A stretch of 64,000 nt of DNA, taken from NCBI GenBank assembly GCA_002281535.1, contig NCGD01000002.1:1-64000 (forward strand). The letters are read 5' to 3'. The notes under the pieces are model-generated. The model did not search any database. It worked only from the letters and a program-made list of their open reading frames with translations, and had not been told where the DNA came from. Numbering within the stretch: the first letter of the stretch is position 1; each line of letters starts with the position of its first letter. Positions 16,669-25,428 of this stretch are shown piece after piece. The position numbers and the translations under genes are program-made. The DNA is from Sphingomonas sp. 28-63-12 (GTDB lineage Bacteria; Pseudomonadota; Alphaproteobacteria; Sphingomonadales; Sphingomonadaceae).

Positions 16669-17832
16669 ATGGACGAGGCCAACCAGCTGTCGCGTCGATC
16701 ATTACTGGCAACAGGACTGGCAACGGGGGCCGGTCTGGCCGCCGGCATGGCCGCCACGCCTGTCCCTGCCACGGCGCGCGTGGCATCTGCATCAGCAGCT
16801 CCACCGCTTTCGCTGACCACCGATGGCCGCTATGTCACAGTACCGCTGGCCAAAGATGCTTGGACGCTGGGCGTGGTTCAATCGCGCGTCATCGCGGTTG
16901 ATGCTGCGTCCCCGGAAAAAGGCCGCCGCGCCAATGTGCAGCATATGTGCGACTTGATCGATTATGCATCGGGCTTTTCGGGCAAGAAGGACCTGCTTTT
17001 CTTCCACGAATTTCCAATTACCGGCTATAATTACAAATGGTCGCTTGCCGAAGCGCGGCGCGTGGCGATCGAGCTGCCGGGCGAGGAGACCGAGGCGCTG
17101 GCCAAAAAGGCGCGGCAATATGGTACCTGGCTGGTGTTCGGTTCCTATGTGCGCGATCCCGCCTGGCCCGATAATCTGCTGTCGATCACCACAATCATGG
17201 ACGATCAGGGCCGCATCGTTGACCGGCACTGGAAGGCGCGCAACATCAAGGGTGTGTTCTTCGGTTTCGAGTTGTTCACGACGACAACCTATGATGTGCT
17301 CGATCGCTTCGTGGAGATGTATGGGCAGGACGCGGTGGTGCCGGTCGCCCGCACGCCGATCGGCAATCTGTCGACCAGCCAGGTTCAGCGCGAGCCCGAA
17401 CTGTTCCGCGCCATGGCGATGAAGGGCGCGGAGGTGATCCTGCGCACCGCGACCGGTGGCTTCACCCCCGCCGATATCCAGGCGACCGCGATGTATAACG
17501 GCGTCTACACCGCCATCGCGAACAATGCCGCCTCCCCCAATAACGGCCTGTATTTCGAGGATGCCGGCGGTGGCGGCAGTGCGGTGTATGACCCGCTGGG
17601 CGAGATGGTCGCGAGTGCGCCGACGGCGTTCGAAACGCTCGTCACCCACCGCATCCCGATCAAGGATTTCCGCGCGCGGCACCGCCAGCCGGTCGTCCAT
17701 AGCGAGCTGGTGATGCCGGTGTACGCGGCATACCGATCGAAATATCCGCCCGGCCTGTTCAGCAGCTACCAGCCGACCAGCATCGAGGATGCGGGCAAAT
17801 ATCTGGCCGACAAGGCGCGCTGGCCGAAATAA
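16669..17832 (+). CDS. Tat-exported nitrilase-fold protein, catalytic Cys replaced by Ser
   Basis: A 387-residue protein with a twin-arginine signal (SRRSLLATG at residues 8-16, cleavage near ATARVAS). The rest is a carbon-nitrogen hydrolase fold. Of the expected Glu-Lys-Cys triad, Glu114 (FFHEFPITGY) and Lys189 (HWKARNIKG) are present. The cysteine normally six residues before the conserved Pro-Glu is Ser237 (IGNLSTSQVQREPE). It may have altered or no hydrolase activity. It is the first gene of an operon running to 22741, divergent from a TonB receptor and behind operator site 2. Periplasmic location inferred from the Tat signal. Confidence 0.8.
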   Translation: MDEANQLSRRSLLATGLATGAGLAAGMAATPVPATARVASASAAPPLSLTTDGRYVTVPLAKDAWTLGVVQSRVIAVDAASPEKGRRANVQHMCDLIDYASGFSGKKDLLFFHEFPITGYNYKWSLAEARRVAIELPGEETEALAKKARQYGTWLVFGSYVRDPAWPDNLLSITTIMDDQGRIVDRHWKARNIKGVFFGFELFTTTTYDVLDRFVEMYGQDAVVPVARTPIGNLSTSQVQREPELFRAMAMKGAEVILRTATGGFTPADIQATAMYNGVYTAIANNAASPNNGLYFEDAGGGGSAVYDPLGEMVASAPTAFETLVTHRIPIKDFRARHRQPVVHSELVMPVYAAYRSKYPPGLFSSYQPTSIEDAGKYLADKARWPK

Positions 17833-17856
17833 TCAAGCGTTTGAGGGAGATCGCCA

Positions 17857-18177
17857 ATGCCTGCCTATATGATCGTCACCGCCAAGATCGCCGACCGGGA
17901 TGCCTTCATCAACGGCTACGGCATGGCAGCGGGCAAGCTGGTCGAGCAGTTCGGGGGCAAATATGTGCTGCGCGCGCCGGGCGCGACGCTGCTCGAGGGC
18001 GATTTCGGCGCCAATGGGCTTGAGGGGGGCGCGTCGATGGTGATTTCCGAATGGCGCGACAGGGCGGCGGCCGAGGCGTTCTGGAACTCGCCCGATTATG
18101 CCGAGGTGAAAAAGCTGCGCGCGGGTATCGCCGATTGCCAGGTGCTGCTGATCGAGTCAGCCAAAATCAATGGCTGA
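17857..18177 (+). CDS. DUF1330 protein
   Basis: A 106-residue protein of the DUF1330 family, a dimeric ferredoxin-like alpha/beta-barrel fold: opening AYMIVTAKIADRDAFINGY, central GGKYVLRAP, and late SEWRDRAAAEAFWNSPDY. No catalytic role is established for the family; members often sit in catabolic operons. GAGGGAG precedes the ATG. It overlaps the next gene by 8 bases. Confidence 0.88.
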   Translation: MPAYMIVTAKIADRDAFINGYGMAAGKLVEQFGGKYVLRAPGATLLEGDFGANGLEGGASMVISEWRDRAAAEAFWNSPDYAEVKKLRAGIADCQVLLIESAKING

Positions 18178-18640
18178 ACCAGACATCATCAAGCGCACGA
18201 CGCTCATCGTGCGCGATGCGGAGCGTGGTGCCGTATGGTATGAACAGGTGTTCGGCATGACGCGGGTAATGGACACGCCCTTCACGCTTTCCGGCACGCA
18301 ACTGGCGGCGGGAAAGAAGGGTGACCAGACAAGGTTGATTATCCTGAAATGTGCCGACGACCTGATCGGCATGATCGGTCTCCTGCAGTGGGTCGATCCG
18401 CCGTTGGAGGCACCGCCGGAGCTACCGACGCGCATCGCCTTTGGGGCGCCGATCTTTGTCGTCGCCGCGCGCGATTGCCGAGCAACCACGGAACGCGCGC
18501 GCGCTTCCGGCAGCCGAATCCACAGCGAACCGCGCGACTGGACGGTCACCGGCTTCGACGGCAAAGAACAGGCAATGGTGGGGGCGAGCTTTTTCGACCC
18601 AGACGGCTATTTCTTCGAAGTGAACGAACGCGTTTCATGA
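18170..18640 (+). CDS. VOC-superfamily protein
   Basis: A 156-residue single VOC unit: N-terminal TTLIVRDAERGAVWYEQVFG (residues 6-25) and C-terminal FFDPDGYFFEVNERVS. The conserved late Glu is present, but a clear first metal His is not, so it may be a non-metal or atypical VOC isomerase/lyase. It overlaps both neighbours (8 and 4 bases), indicating tight coupling within the 16669-22741 operon. Confidence 0.8.
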   Translation: MAEPDIIKRTTLIVRDAERGAVWYEQVFGMTRVMDTPFTLSGTQLAAGKKGDQTRLIILKCADDLIGMIGLLQWVDPPLEAPPELPTRIAFGAPIFVVAARDCRATTERARASGSRIHSEPRDWTVTGFDGKEQAMVGASFFDPDGYFFEVNERVS

Positions 18641-19719
18641 ACGCCCTTGCGGGATTCGAGGCGCTTGCCGCCGGCCGCGCAATCGACGACGACGCCAATT
18701 ACCAATGGCGCGTGGCGCGCGCACCTGCCGGCTTGCCAACACCGGAAGATTTCGTCTGGCACGATGCTGACATCCCGCAGCCTCGGCCTGGCGAAGTGCT
18801 GCTGAAGACGCTGTATCTCGGTCTGGCGCCAGTGATGCGGATGTATATGCAAGGCGGCGGCGCGGCCGGGGAGGCAGCGTTGTACCCTGGCGACGTGATC
18901 CACGGCCGCGGCGTCGCGCAGATCATCAAATCGCGCCATCCCGATTGGCACGAAGGCGAGATCGTGCAGGGGCAGCTCGGCTGGCAGACCTACAAGGTCT
19001 CGGCCATGACGACCGGCGAGAAGATGTTCCGCTGCCGTCCGCTGGGCCTGCCAGCGATGCTGAGCTGCAAGCTCCTGGGCATGACCGGCCTGTCGGCGCA
19101 TGCCGGGCTGTTCGCCTGCGGCGAGCCGCGACAGGGAGACCGGATGATATTGTCGGGCGCAGCTGGTGGCGTCGGTACGATCGTTTCGCAATTGGCGGCG
19201 AATGTCGCCGGATGCGATGTCGTCGGCATCGCCGGCGGGGCGCGAAAATGCGCCACGATCCGCACACTCGGCTGTTCGGGCGCGATCGATTATCAGGCCG
19301 AAGATGTCGCGGTCGCCCTGGCAACCCATCGGCCCGACGGAATCGACTTGTATTTCGACAATGTCGGCGGCGATATCCTGTCGGCAGTGCTCGAGCGGCT
19401 GGCGATGCGCGCCCGGATCGTACTGTGCGGATCGATCAGCGAATATGCCGCTGACAGCGGTTATGCACTGACCAACTATACGCTCCTTCGCCGCACCGAC
19501 AGCCGAATGCAGGGCTTTTTCGTCTATAACCACCTCGATCGCTGGGACGTGGTGATGGACGAACTGGCCAGCTATATTCACGATGGACGGCTTCGCCCCG
19601 TACAGGACATCGAACAGGGCTTCGAGCGCATGCCGCTTGCCCTCGCCAAACTTTACACAGGCGGCAATATCGGCACGCAACTCTGCAGCGTGCGTGGCGA
19701 ACCGGGGGAATGGCGATGA
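18637..19719 (+). CDS. MDR-family NADP-dependent oxidoreductase (curcumin/prostaglandin reductase type)
   Basis: A 360-residue medium-chain reductase without the structural or catalytic zinc ligands. It begins with WRVARAPAGLPTPEDFVW, has GMTGLSAHAGLF, the nucleotide loop SGAAGGVGTIVSQLA and the YFDNVGGDILSAVL segment. These are typical of enzymes that reduce the C=C bond of alpha,beta-unsaturated ketones or acids. The ATG at 18637 overlaps the preceding stop (ATGA). It probably reduces an unsaturated intermediate of the pathway. Confidence 0.85.
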   Translation: MNALAGFEALAAGRAIDDDANYQWRVARAPAGLPTPEDFVWHDADIPQPRPGEVLLKTLYLGLAPVMRMYMQGGGAAGEAALYPGDVIHGRGVAQIIKSRHPDWHEGEIVQGQLGWQTYKVSAMTTGEKMFRCRPLGLPAMLSCKLLGMTGLSAHAGLFACGEPRQGDRMILSGAAGGVGTIVSQLAANVAGCDVVGIAGGARKCATIRTLGCSGAIDYQAEDVAVALATHRPDGIDLYFDNVGGDILSAVLERLAMRARIVLCGSISEYAADSGYALTNYTLLRRTDSRMQGFFVYNHLDRWDVVMDELASYIHDGRLRPVQDIEQGFERMPLALAKLYTGGNIGTQLCSVRGEPGEWR

Positions 19720-20159
19720 GCGGGGTAAGATTTCAACGCGGCAACCATGTGGTCGCAGATCTGGAGCGGGCACTGCGCTTTTATCAGGGCGTGCTGGGCT
19801 TCGATGTGACCTTCACCTTGCCGCCCAACCCGGACAGCTATTCCTACGCGGTATTCGACATCCCGCGCGCCGCCGTGATGCGGTTTTGCGTGCTATCCAC
19901 CGACACGCAGGAACGGGTGATGGCGCTGACCGAGGTGAAAGGCGTGGAGATCGCCCCCCTGCCCCATCCACGCCGTTCCGCCATAGTGCTCGAAATCGAT
20001 GATCCCGATGGGGTGATTGCGGGTGCCCGCGCGCTGGGCCTGACGGTGTATGGCGAGGAAGTGCTGAAGACCAAGGACGGCCGCATCGGCCGTGAGATCG
20101 GTATTGTCGATTTCGACGACAACCTGATCGTCATCTACAAGATTTTGGGCGACGCATGA
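19716..20159 (+). CDS. VOC-superfamily protein
   Basis: A 147-residue VOC protein: RGNHVVADLERALRFYQGVLG opens the fold (possible metal His in GNHVV), ALVLEIDD-like IVLEIDDPDGVIAG lies in the middle and the end is VDFDDNLIVIYKIL. The start at 19716 gives the ATGA overlap seen throughout this operon; an ATG six bases upstream is possible. Activity unknown, likely isomerase, lyase or dioxygenase. Confidence 0.82.
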   Translation: MSGVRFQRGNHVVADLERALRFYQGVLGFDVTFTLPPNPDSYSYAVFDIPRAAVMRFCVLSTDTQERVMALTEVKGVEIAPLPHPRRSAIVLEIDDPDGVIAGARALGLTVYGEEVLKTKDGRIGREIGIVDFDDNLIVIYKILGDA

Positions 20160-21457
20160 CGGAGGCCCCCTATCCCAGCAGCCGCACCGCCTGGACGATG
20201 GTTACGCTATTGACTTTGGCGTACGTTTTTTCGTTCGTGGACCGCTATATCCTTGGCCTGCTGATCGAGCCGATCAAGGCCGATTTGCATTTCAGCGATG
20301 AGAAGATCGGCTATCTGCTCGGCCCCGCCTTTGCGCTGTTCTACGCGACGATCGGCGTGCCGCTGGGGTGGCTGGCCGATCGAGCGCGGCGGACGTGGAT
20401 CGTGGCGGCTGGCATCACCTTGTGGAGTATCGCCACCGCCGCATCCGGGCTGGCGCGGGGCTTTGGCGGGCTGTTCGTGGCGCGGATGAGTGTGGGGGTC
20501 GGCGAGGCGACGCTCAGCCCGTCCGCCATGTCGATGATCAGCGACAGCTTCCCACGCGAAAAGCGCGGGACCCCGATCGGGGTCTATTCGGCCGCCTTGT
20601 CGCTGGGTGCGGGGATTGCTTCGCTGATCGGCGCGGCGGTGCTGGGCTGGGCCAAGGTATCGAGCGGCATGACATTGCCGATATTGGGCGCGGTGAAGCC
20701 GTGGCAATTCGCCTTTCTGGCGGTCGGGCTGCCCGGACTGCTGATCGCGATCGGTTTCCTGCTGCTGCCGGAACCACCGCGCCGACGCGGGCCAGGCAAT
20801 GCGCAGGCCGCTGGATTTGGCGCGACGATCGCGCTGGTCGGCAAGCGCCTCGGTGCCTTTGGCGGAATGACCAGCCTGGTCGCGGTGATGACGATCATCG
20901 CCTATTCGCAAGGCTTCAACCCCGCCGCCTTTGCGCGCAGCTTCGGCTGGGAAGCGCGGGATTATGCGCTGGTCAACGGCAGCATGATCCTGATCCTGGG
21001 GCCGGCGACCGTTTATGGTGCCGGTGCGATCATCGATCGCTGGCGCAAGCGCGGCACCCCCGATGCCGCGTTCCGGATGCTGACAATGGGTTTCATCGTG
21101 ATGCTGCCCGCCAGTGCCGTCCCCCTGTTCATGCCATCGCCCTGGCTTGCCTTTGCGATATTGGGCGTCAGCACCACCGCGATCGGCACCGTGACCGCAG
21201 CGGGCATCATCGCGTTGCTGGACATCACCCCCGGCGCATCGCGCGCAACCATCGTGTCGCTCTATTACATGATGATCAGCATCGCCGGGCTGGGACTCGG
21301 CCCGACGACCGTCGGGCTTTTATCGACCCGCGTTTTCGGCGAGGGACAGCTTCGCGCCGCGGTCGGGGCGGTGCCGCTGATTTATGGGCTGGTCCCCTTG
21401 TTGCTGTTGCCGATGATCGCCAAAGCCTATCGCGCGCAATTATCGAGGGCACCATGA
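20156..21457 (+). CDS. MFS transporter, Spinster-like
   Basis: A 433-residue inner-membrane protein with about 12 spans. The first span contains AYVFSFVDRYILGLLIEPIK, typical of Spinster-type MFS carriers, and loop 2-3 carries motif A (GWLADRARRTW). It overlaps its neighbours by 4 bases on each side. In this setting it most likely imports the substrate or an intermediate from the periplasm after TonB-dependent uptake. Confidence 0.88.
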   Translation: MTEAPYPSSRTAWTMVTLLTLAYVFSFVDRYILGLLIEPIKADLHFSDEKIGYLLGPAFALFYATIGVPLGWLADRARRTWIVAAGITLWSIATAASGLARGFGGLFVARMSVGVGEATLSPSAMSMISDSFPREKRGTPIGVYSAALSLGAGIASLIGAAVLGWAKVSSGMTLPILGAVKPWQFAFLAVGLPGLLIAIGFLLLPEPPRRRGPGNAQAAGFGATIALVGKRLGAFGGMTSLVAVMTIIAYSQGFNPAAFARSFGWEARDYALVNGSMILILGPATVYGAGAIIDRWRKRGTPDAAFRMLTMGFIVMLPASAVPLFMPSPWLAFAILGVSTTAIGTVTAAGIIALLDITPGASRATIVSLYYMMISIAGLGLGPTTVGLLSTRVFGEGQLRAAVGAVPLIYGLVPLLLLPMIAKAYRAQLSRAP

Positions 21458-21756
21458 AACATTACGCGATTCTCTGCTGGGATGCGCCCGGTTCGGCCAG
21501 CTTCCGGGCTGCCGCCCGCGATGCGCATTTTGCCCGGATTGATATGATTATTGACAGCCTCGCGATTGCCGGCCCGCTGAAAGATGCCAGCGGCGCCTTT
21601 GCCGGTTCGCTGGTGATCGTGAAGGCGGCGGACGAAGCCGGCGCGCGGGCGATATTGGAAGCCGATCCCTATTTTGCCGCCGGGGTATGGGAGCGGTTCG
21701 AGATCAGCGAATTTGTCCCAGCAGCCGGCGAATGGATCGGCGGCAAAATCTGGTGA
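21454..21756 (+). CDS. YCII-related small protein
   Basis: A 100-residue YciI-like protein with a ferredoxin-like fold: MKHYAILCWDAPGSASFRAA, the conserved DSLAIAGPLKD turn and ADPYFAAGVWERFEISEF near the end. YciI-like proteins are sometimes dehalogenases or lactone isomerases (muconolactone-isomerase fold); the conserved His/Asp pair is only partly visible (HFARID). ATGA overlap with the MFS gene. Confidence 0.82.
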   Translation: MKHYAILCWDAPGSASFRAAARDAHFARIDMIIDSLAIAGPLKDASGAFAGSLVIVKAADEAGARAILEADPYFAAGVWERFEISEFVPAAGEWIGGKIW

Positions 21757-21766
21757 GGAACGATTA

Positions 21767-22741
21767 ATGGCCCGCGCAGCAATCATCCACCGTACCGGCG
21801 GCCCCGATGTTATCCAGTGGACCGATGTCGACCTGCCGGCACCGGGGCCCGGCGAGGTTCGCGTCGAAACCCGCGCGGCAGGGCTGAACTTCATCGACAC
21901 CTACCACCGACGCGGCATTTACCCGATCGACCTGCCAGGCGAGCTTGGGATGGAGGGGGCCGGCGTCGTGACGGCGGCCGCCAAAGACGTGACCGGTGTC
22001 GCGGTGGGTGACCGCGTCGCGACCTTTGGTCCGCAGCGCGGCGCCTATGCCACCGAACGGAACCTGCCCGCCGCGTCGCTGTTCAAGCTGCCCGACGCGA
22101 TCGATTTCGATACAGCCGCCGCCGCGCTGCTGAAGGGCTGCACCGCCGAATTCCTGGCCGAGCGCGCGGCATCGGTGAAGCCAGGCGACCGGGTGCTGGT
22201 GCATGCCGCTGCCGGGGGCGTGGGGTTGATCTTGGTGCAATGGCTGAAGGCGATGGGCGCGCGCGTAATCGGCACCGTCGGCAGCGAGGACAAAGCGGCG
22301 CTCGCGCGTGAGGCGGGTGCGGAGGCGGTGATCCTTTACCGCCATGACGATATCGCGATACGGGTCCGCGACATCACGGGCGGCGCGGGCGTGCGCGTGA
22401 CCTATGACGGCATCGGGCAGGCGACCTGGAACGCATCGCTCGATTCGACCGGGCGGCGCGGGATGATCGTCAGCTATGGCAATGCCGATGCGCCGGTGAC
22501 GGGCGTCGCGCTGGGCATCCTGGCGACCAAGGGATCGCTCTACAATACGCGCCCGACGCTCTTCGATTATTACGCGACACCCGAAGAGCGCGCAGCGGGC
22601 GCCGGGCGGCTATGGGCGATGATCAGCAGCGGCAAGGTGAAGGTCACGATCGGCCAGCGTTACCCGCTTGAGGAGGCGGCACAGGCGCACCGCGACCTTG
22701 AGGCGCGGGCAACGCATGGCTCCACTTTGCTGATCCCCTAG
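21767..22741 (+). CDS. qor: Quinone oxidoreductase (zeta-crystallin type)
   Basis: A 324-residue NADPH:quinone reductase of the MDR superfamily, normal length, lacking zinc ligands. It has GLNFIDTYHRRGIYP near residue 45, GMEGAGVV, the nucleotide loop HAAAGGVGLILVQWLKAMG near residue 145 and the C-terminal PLEEAAQAHRDLEAR. It reduces quinones or conjugated ketones and is the last gene of the operon that starts at 16669. It ends 11 bases from the convergent VOC gene. Confidence 0.92.
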   Translation: MARAAIIHRTGGPDVIQWTDVDLPAPGPGEVRVETRAAGLNFIDTYHRRGIYPIDLPGELGMEGAGVVTAAAKDVTGVAVGDRVATFGPQRGAYATERNLPAASLFKLPDAIDFDTAAAALLKGCTAEFLAERAASVKPGDRVLVHAAAGGVGLILVQWLKAMGARVIGTVGSEDKAALAREAGAEAVILYRHDDIAIRVRDITGGAGVRVTYDGIGQATWNASLDSTGRRGMIVSYGNADAPVTGVALGILATKGSLYNTRPTLFDYYATPEERAAGAGRLWAMISSGKVKVTIGQRYPLEEAAQAHRDLEARATHGSTLLIP

Positions 22742-22752
22742 GTTCGATATCC

Positions 22753-23655
22753 TCAGCCAAGCTCGACCAGTTCGAGCAATTCGCCGGCCGGCCCGATCAC
22801 CGTGGCGGCGCGGCGATTTGCGTAAAAGGCACCGGATCGCACCGTTGGCGGGGTAATGAAATCGAGGCCAGGGCGGTCGAGCGAATCTACGGCCAGCGTG
22901 ACCATCGCATTACCGGGGGGCAGCATCCCCTCCCCCTTCGTCCGCACCGTCGCGATATCGGGATAGTCATCGATCTCCACGATCGGCATCCGCCCCTTTT
23001 GCGCCATGCTGAGCGAGGTCATGTGGGTATCCGGCAGGCCGAACGCCTTGTTGATCATCGTGTAAGGGATCGTATAGCCGCCGCCCTCGTCGAGCCCCAG
23101 CCGATCGGCATACCAGGCCATCGTTGCCGCACGATCCGGGCTGGCGAGGATGACGATAAAAAGGTGGTCGACCGGCGCATTGGCGGGCGGCAGGTCAGAG
23201 GTCGGCGTGTTCTCACGTACCTCGTTCAGATAGATCATCTCGCGGCCCTGCCCCAGCATCTGCATCGCAACGAAATAGGGGAGGCCCGGAATTTCCCTAG
23301 GCTGGCCGATAATGTCGAAGCCGCTGCCCGCGAGCTTGCCGGGCCAGCCGAACACATCCTGCACGGTGATCTCGAACGCCGCCCAGCCATAGGTGCGGGT
23401 CGGCACGAAGCCGGGATCGAGCGGCTGCTGCACCAGCCTTAGATAACAGGGCACTCCGCTCGTTGGGGCGAGCGTGGCATAGGGCACGCCTATATTGGCG
23501 GGGCAGCTCCAGCTGGCGGCGAGATCGGCGGCGAGCGCACCCTGTTCGACCACCGACAGCCCGAGCCGGTCGCGATAATCGCGCAGGCTTGCATCAACGT
23601 CGGGCACGGTCGCTAGGCCGCCGATGATGCGGCCATGGGTCAGGAAATCGTTCAT
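22753..23655 (-). CDS. Two-module VOC protein (extradiol-dioxygenase-like fold)
   Basis: A 300-residue protein with two VOC modules (about residues 1-150 and 160-300). The second begins PVDHLFIVILASPDRAATMA and contains a candidate metal His; the end is AGELLELVELG with the late Glu. Size and layout resemble glyoxalase/ring-cleavage dioxygenase relatives. It is the last gene of the long leftward operon that begins near 31603, overlapping the enoyl-CoA hydratase gene by 4 bases. Confidence 0.78.
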   Translation of the reverse strand: MNDFLTHGRIIGGLATVPDVDASLRDYRDRLGLSVVEQGALAADLAASWSCPANIGVPYATLAPTSGVPCYLRLVQQPLDPGFVPTRTYGWAAFEITVQDVFGWPGKLAGSGFDIIGQPREIPGLPYFVAMQMLGQGREMIYLNEVRENTPTSDLPPANAPVDHLFIVILASPDRAATMAWYADRLGLDEGGGYTIPYTMINKAFGLPDTHMTSLSMAQKGRMPIVEIDDYPDIATVRTKGEGMLPPGNAMVTLAVDSLDRPGLDFITPPTVRSGAFYANRRAATVIGPAGELLELVELG

Positions 23656-24404
23656 CGGAACACCGGCTTTCGCTTGGCGAGAAAGGCGCTGACGCCCTCC
23701 TGAAAATCGGGCTGGGTGAAGGCATCGGCGAACAGCGCGCTGGTCGTCGCGTCGTCATGTGCCTGGCCGTTGAGGATGCGGCGGACCATCGCCTTGGCTT
23801 CGCGGGCAGTGTGCGGCGAATTGCCCGCGATCGTTTCCGCCAGCGCGACCGGGTCTGCGTTGAGCAGGTCGATCAGCCCGATCCTGAGCGCCTCGGTGGC
23901 GTCGACCAGCCCGGCGGTGAACAGGATCCGCTTGGCCTGCGATGCGCCGACCGCATCGACCAGCAGCTTGGTATCATGCAGCGAATAGACCAGCCCGAGC
24001 TTGGCCGGCGTGATGCCCAGCCGCGCGTTCGCCGTCGCGACGCGCAGGTCGCAGGCGAGCGCCAGCCCGCAGCCGCCGCCGACGCAATCGCCTTCGATAA
24101 AGGCGATGACGGGCTTGGGCGCGAGCGTGAGATCAATCTGCGCGCGGGCGATCGCGGCCTGATTGGCGGCGCGCCAAGCGGGGTCGGTCGCACCGGTGCC
24201 GAATTCGGCAATGTCGGCCCCGGCGGAAAAGGCGCCGGGTTCGGCCGCGCGCAGGATCAGCACGCGGACGGCATCATTGGCCATGGCTTCGGCGATCAGG
24301 GCCGGGAATTGCTCCCACATCGCCTGAGTGATGGCGTTGCGCTTGGCGGCACGGTCAATGATCAGATGGGCGACCGGTCCGTCGATTTCGAGGCGCAGAC
24401 TCAT
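23652..24404 (-). CDS. Enoyl-CoA hydratase/isomerase family protein
   Basis: A 250-residue crotonase-fold protein. The CoA-binding and oxyanion region is FSAGADIAEFG (residues ~58-68) and the second motif is IEGDCVGGGCGLALACDLRV (near residue 105). The catalytic Glu of a classic hydratase would fall in LGITPAKLGLVY, where no Glu is seen, so it may be an isomerase, hydrolase or other crotonase rather than a hydratase. ATGA overlaps on both sides. Confidence 0.87.
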   Translation of the reverse strand: MSLRLEIDGPVAHLIIDRAAKRNAITQAMWEQFPALIAEAMANDAVRVLILRAAEPGAFSAGADIAEFGTGATDPAWRAANQAAIARAQIDLTLAPKPVIAFIEGDCVGGGCGLALACDLRVATANARLGITPAKLGLVYSLHDTKLLVDAVGASQAKRILFTAGLVDATEALRIGLIDLLNADPVALAETIAGNSPHTAREAKAMVRRILNGQAHDDATTSALFADAFTQPDFQEGVSAFLAKRKPVFR

Positions 24405-25267
24405 GCCGGGTCCACCTTCGCCAGATGCTGCGCGATCTCTCGGCGGGTCGCGACCCAGACGCCGTCATGCGCGCGGATATGCTTCAGGAATTCCTCAAAC
24501 GCCCAGATGCGCCCCGGGCGGCCGATGATGCGCAGATGCAGGCCGAGCGACATCATCTTGGGGTTGCCCGCCACGCCCTCACGATAGAGCTGGTCGAAAC
24601 AGCGCCGGGCGTAATCGAGCCAGTTGGCGGGAGTATAGGCGGGATCAGTCCACATCTTCATGTCGTTATCGTCGAGCTGATAGGGCACGATCGCGATCGG
24701 CTTGCCCGGCACGGTCGTACGATCCCAGAAAGGCACGTCGCCCGAATAATCGTCCATGTGATACTCGAACCCCGCCTCGATCAGGAGCCGCCGGGTATTG
24801 TCGGTGTGGAAGTATCGCGACAGCCAGCCATAGGGCCGGGTGCCGGTGGTGGCCTCGATCGATTGCACCGCCTTGGCGATGAAGTCGCGCTCAGCGGCCT
24901 CGTCCATCTTGAACTGGTGGACCCAGCGATAGCCGTGACTGACAGGTTCGTGCCCCAGCTCGCGGATCGCGGTGGCGATCTCGGGGTGGTTCTCCAGGCT
25001 GAGCGCGGCGACGGTCCAGCTCGCCTTGATGGCGTGCTCGCGCAGCAGCTTCACGATGCGCGGCGCGCCCGCCTTGATGCCATACAGGTAATTGCTCTCA
25101 TTGCCGTAGTTGCGGATCGGCGACTTGATGTGGATGCCAAGCTCGTCGACCGGCTCCATCCCCCGGTCGCCGCGCGCGACGGTCATCTCGCTGCCTTCCT
25201 CGACATTGACGACGATGCTGAGCCCCAGCTTGGCGTCGTTCGGCCAGTCGATCCGTTCTTCGCTCAT
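24401..25267 (-). CDS. Polysaccharide-deacetylase-fold hydrolase, PuuE (allantoinase/imidase) type
   Basis: A 288-residue NodB-fold protein. Its N-terminal SIVVNVEEGSEMTVARGD is the PuuE signature, with Glu in place of the Asp pair of chitin deacetylases. Metal His lie in EPVSHGYRWVHQ, and LHLRIIGRPGRI is the late motif. PuuE relatives hydrolyse allantoin or cyclic imides rather than sugars. The start MSEERIDW at 25267 is fixed by a 4-base ATGA overlap with the stop of a small lipoprotein gene. First of three such hydrolases in the regulon. Confidence 0.85.
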   Translation of the reverse strand: MSEERIDWPNDAKLGLSIVVNVEEGSEMTVARGDRGMEPVDELGIHIKSPIRNYGNESNYLYGIKAGAPRIVKLLREHAIKASWTVAALSLENHPEIATAIRELGHEPVSHGYRWVHQFKMDEAAERDFIAKAVQSIEATTGTRPYGWLSRYFHTDNTRRLLIEAGFEYHMDDYSGDVPFWDRTTVPGKPIAIVPYQLDDNDMKMWTDPAYTPANWLDYARRCFDQLYREGVAGNPKMMSLGLHLRIIGRPGRIWAFEEFLKHIRAHDGVWVATRREIAQHLAKVDPA

Positions 25268-25428
25268 TGGTGGCATTGATGATCTCGCGGGATACAGGAC
25301 ATTCCGCACGGCTTCCCCTTTTTGCAAGGCGGCGCGATGAGTCGTTTTCCATCGCAGGCGGCAACGAACAGAAGCGAGGTGCCGAGCAATGCCAGCGCCG
25401 ATTTAGTGGTGATATTCTTGTTTCGCAT
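25264..25428 (-). CDS. Small cysteine-rich lipoprotein, 54 residues
   Basis: A 54-residue protein starting MRNKNITTKSALALLG. A lipobox FVAAC puts the lipid-modified Cys at position 25, followed by Asp26. The mature 30 residues hold four more Cys in the pattern C-x5-C-x3-C-x6-C (residues 35, 41, 45 and 52), a basic stretch and a His-rich end (DHQCHQ). Its ATG overlaps the SDR stop by one base (TGATG) and its stop overlaps the deacetylase start (ATGA), strong evidence that it is translated. Asp after the lipid Cys suggests inner-membrane retention by the E. coli rule. Function unknown. Confidence 0.8.
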   Translation of the reverse strand: MRNKNITTKSALALLGTSLLFVAACDGKRLIAPPCKKGKPCGMSCIPRDHQCHQ

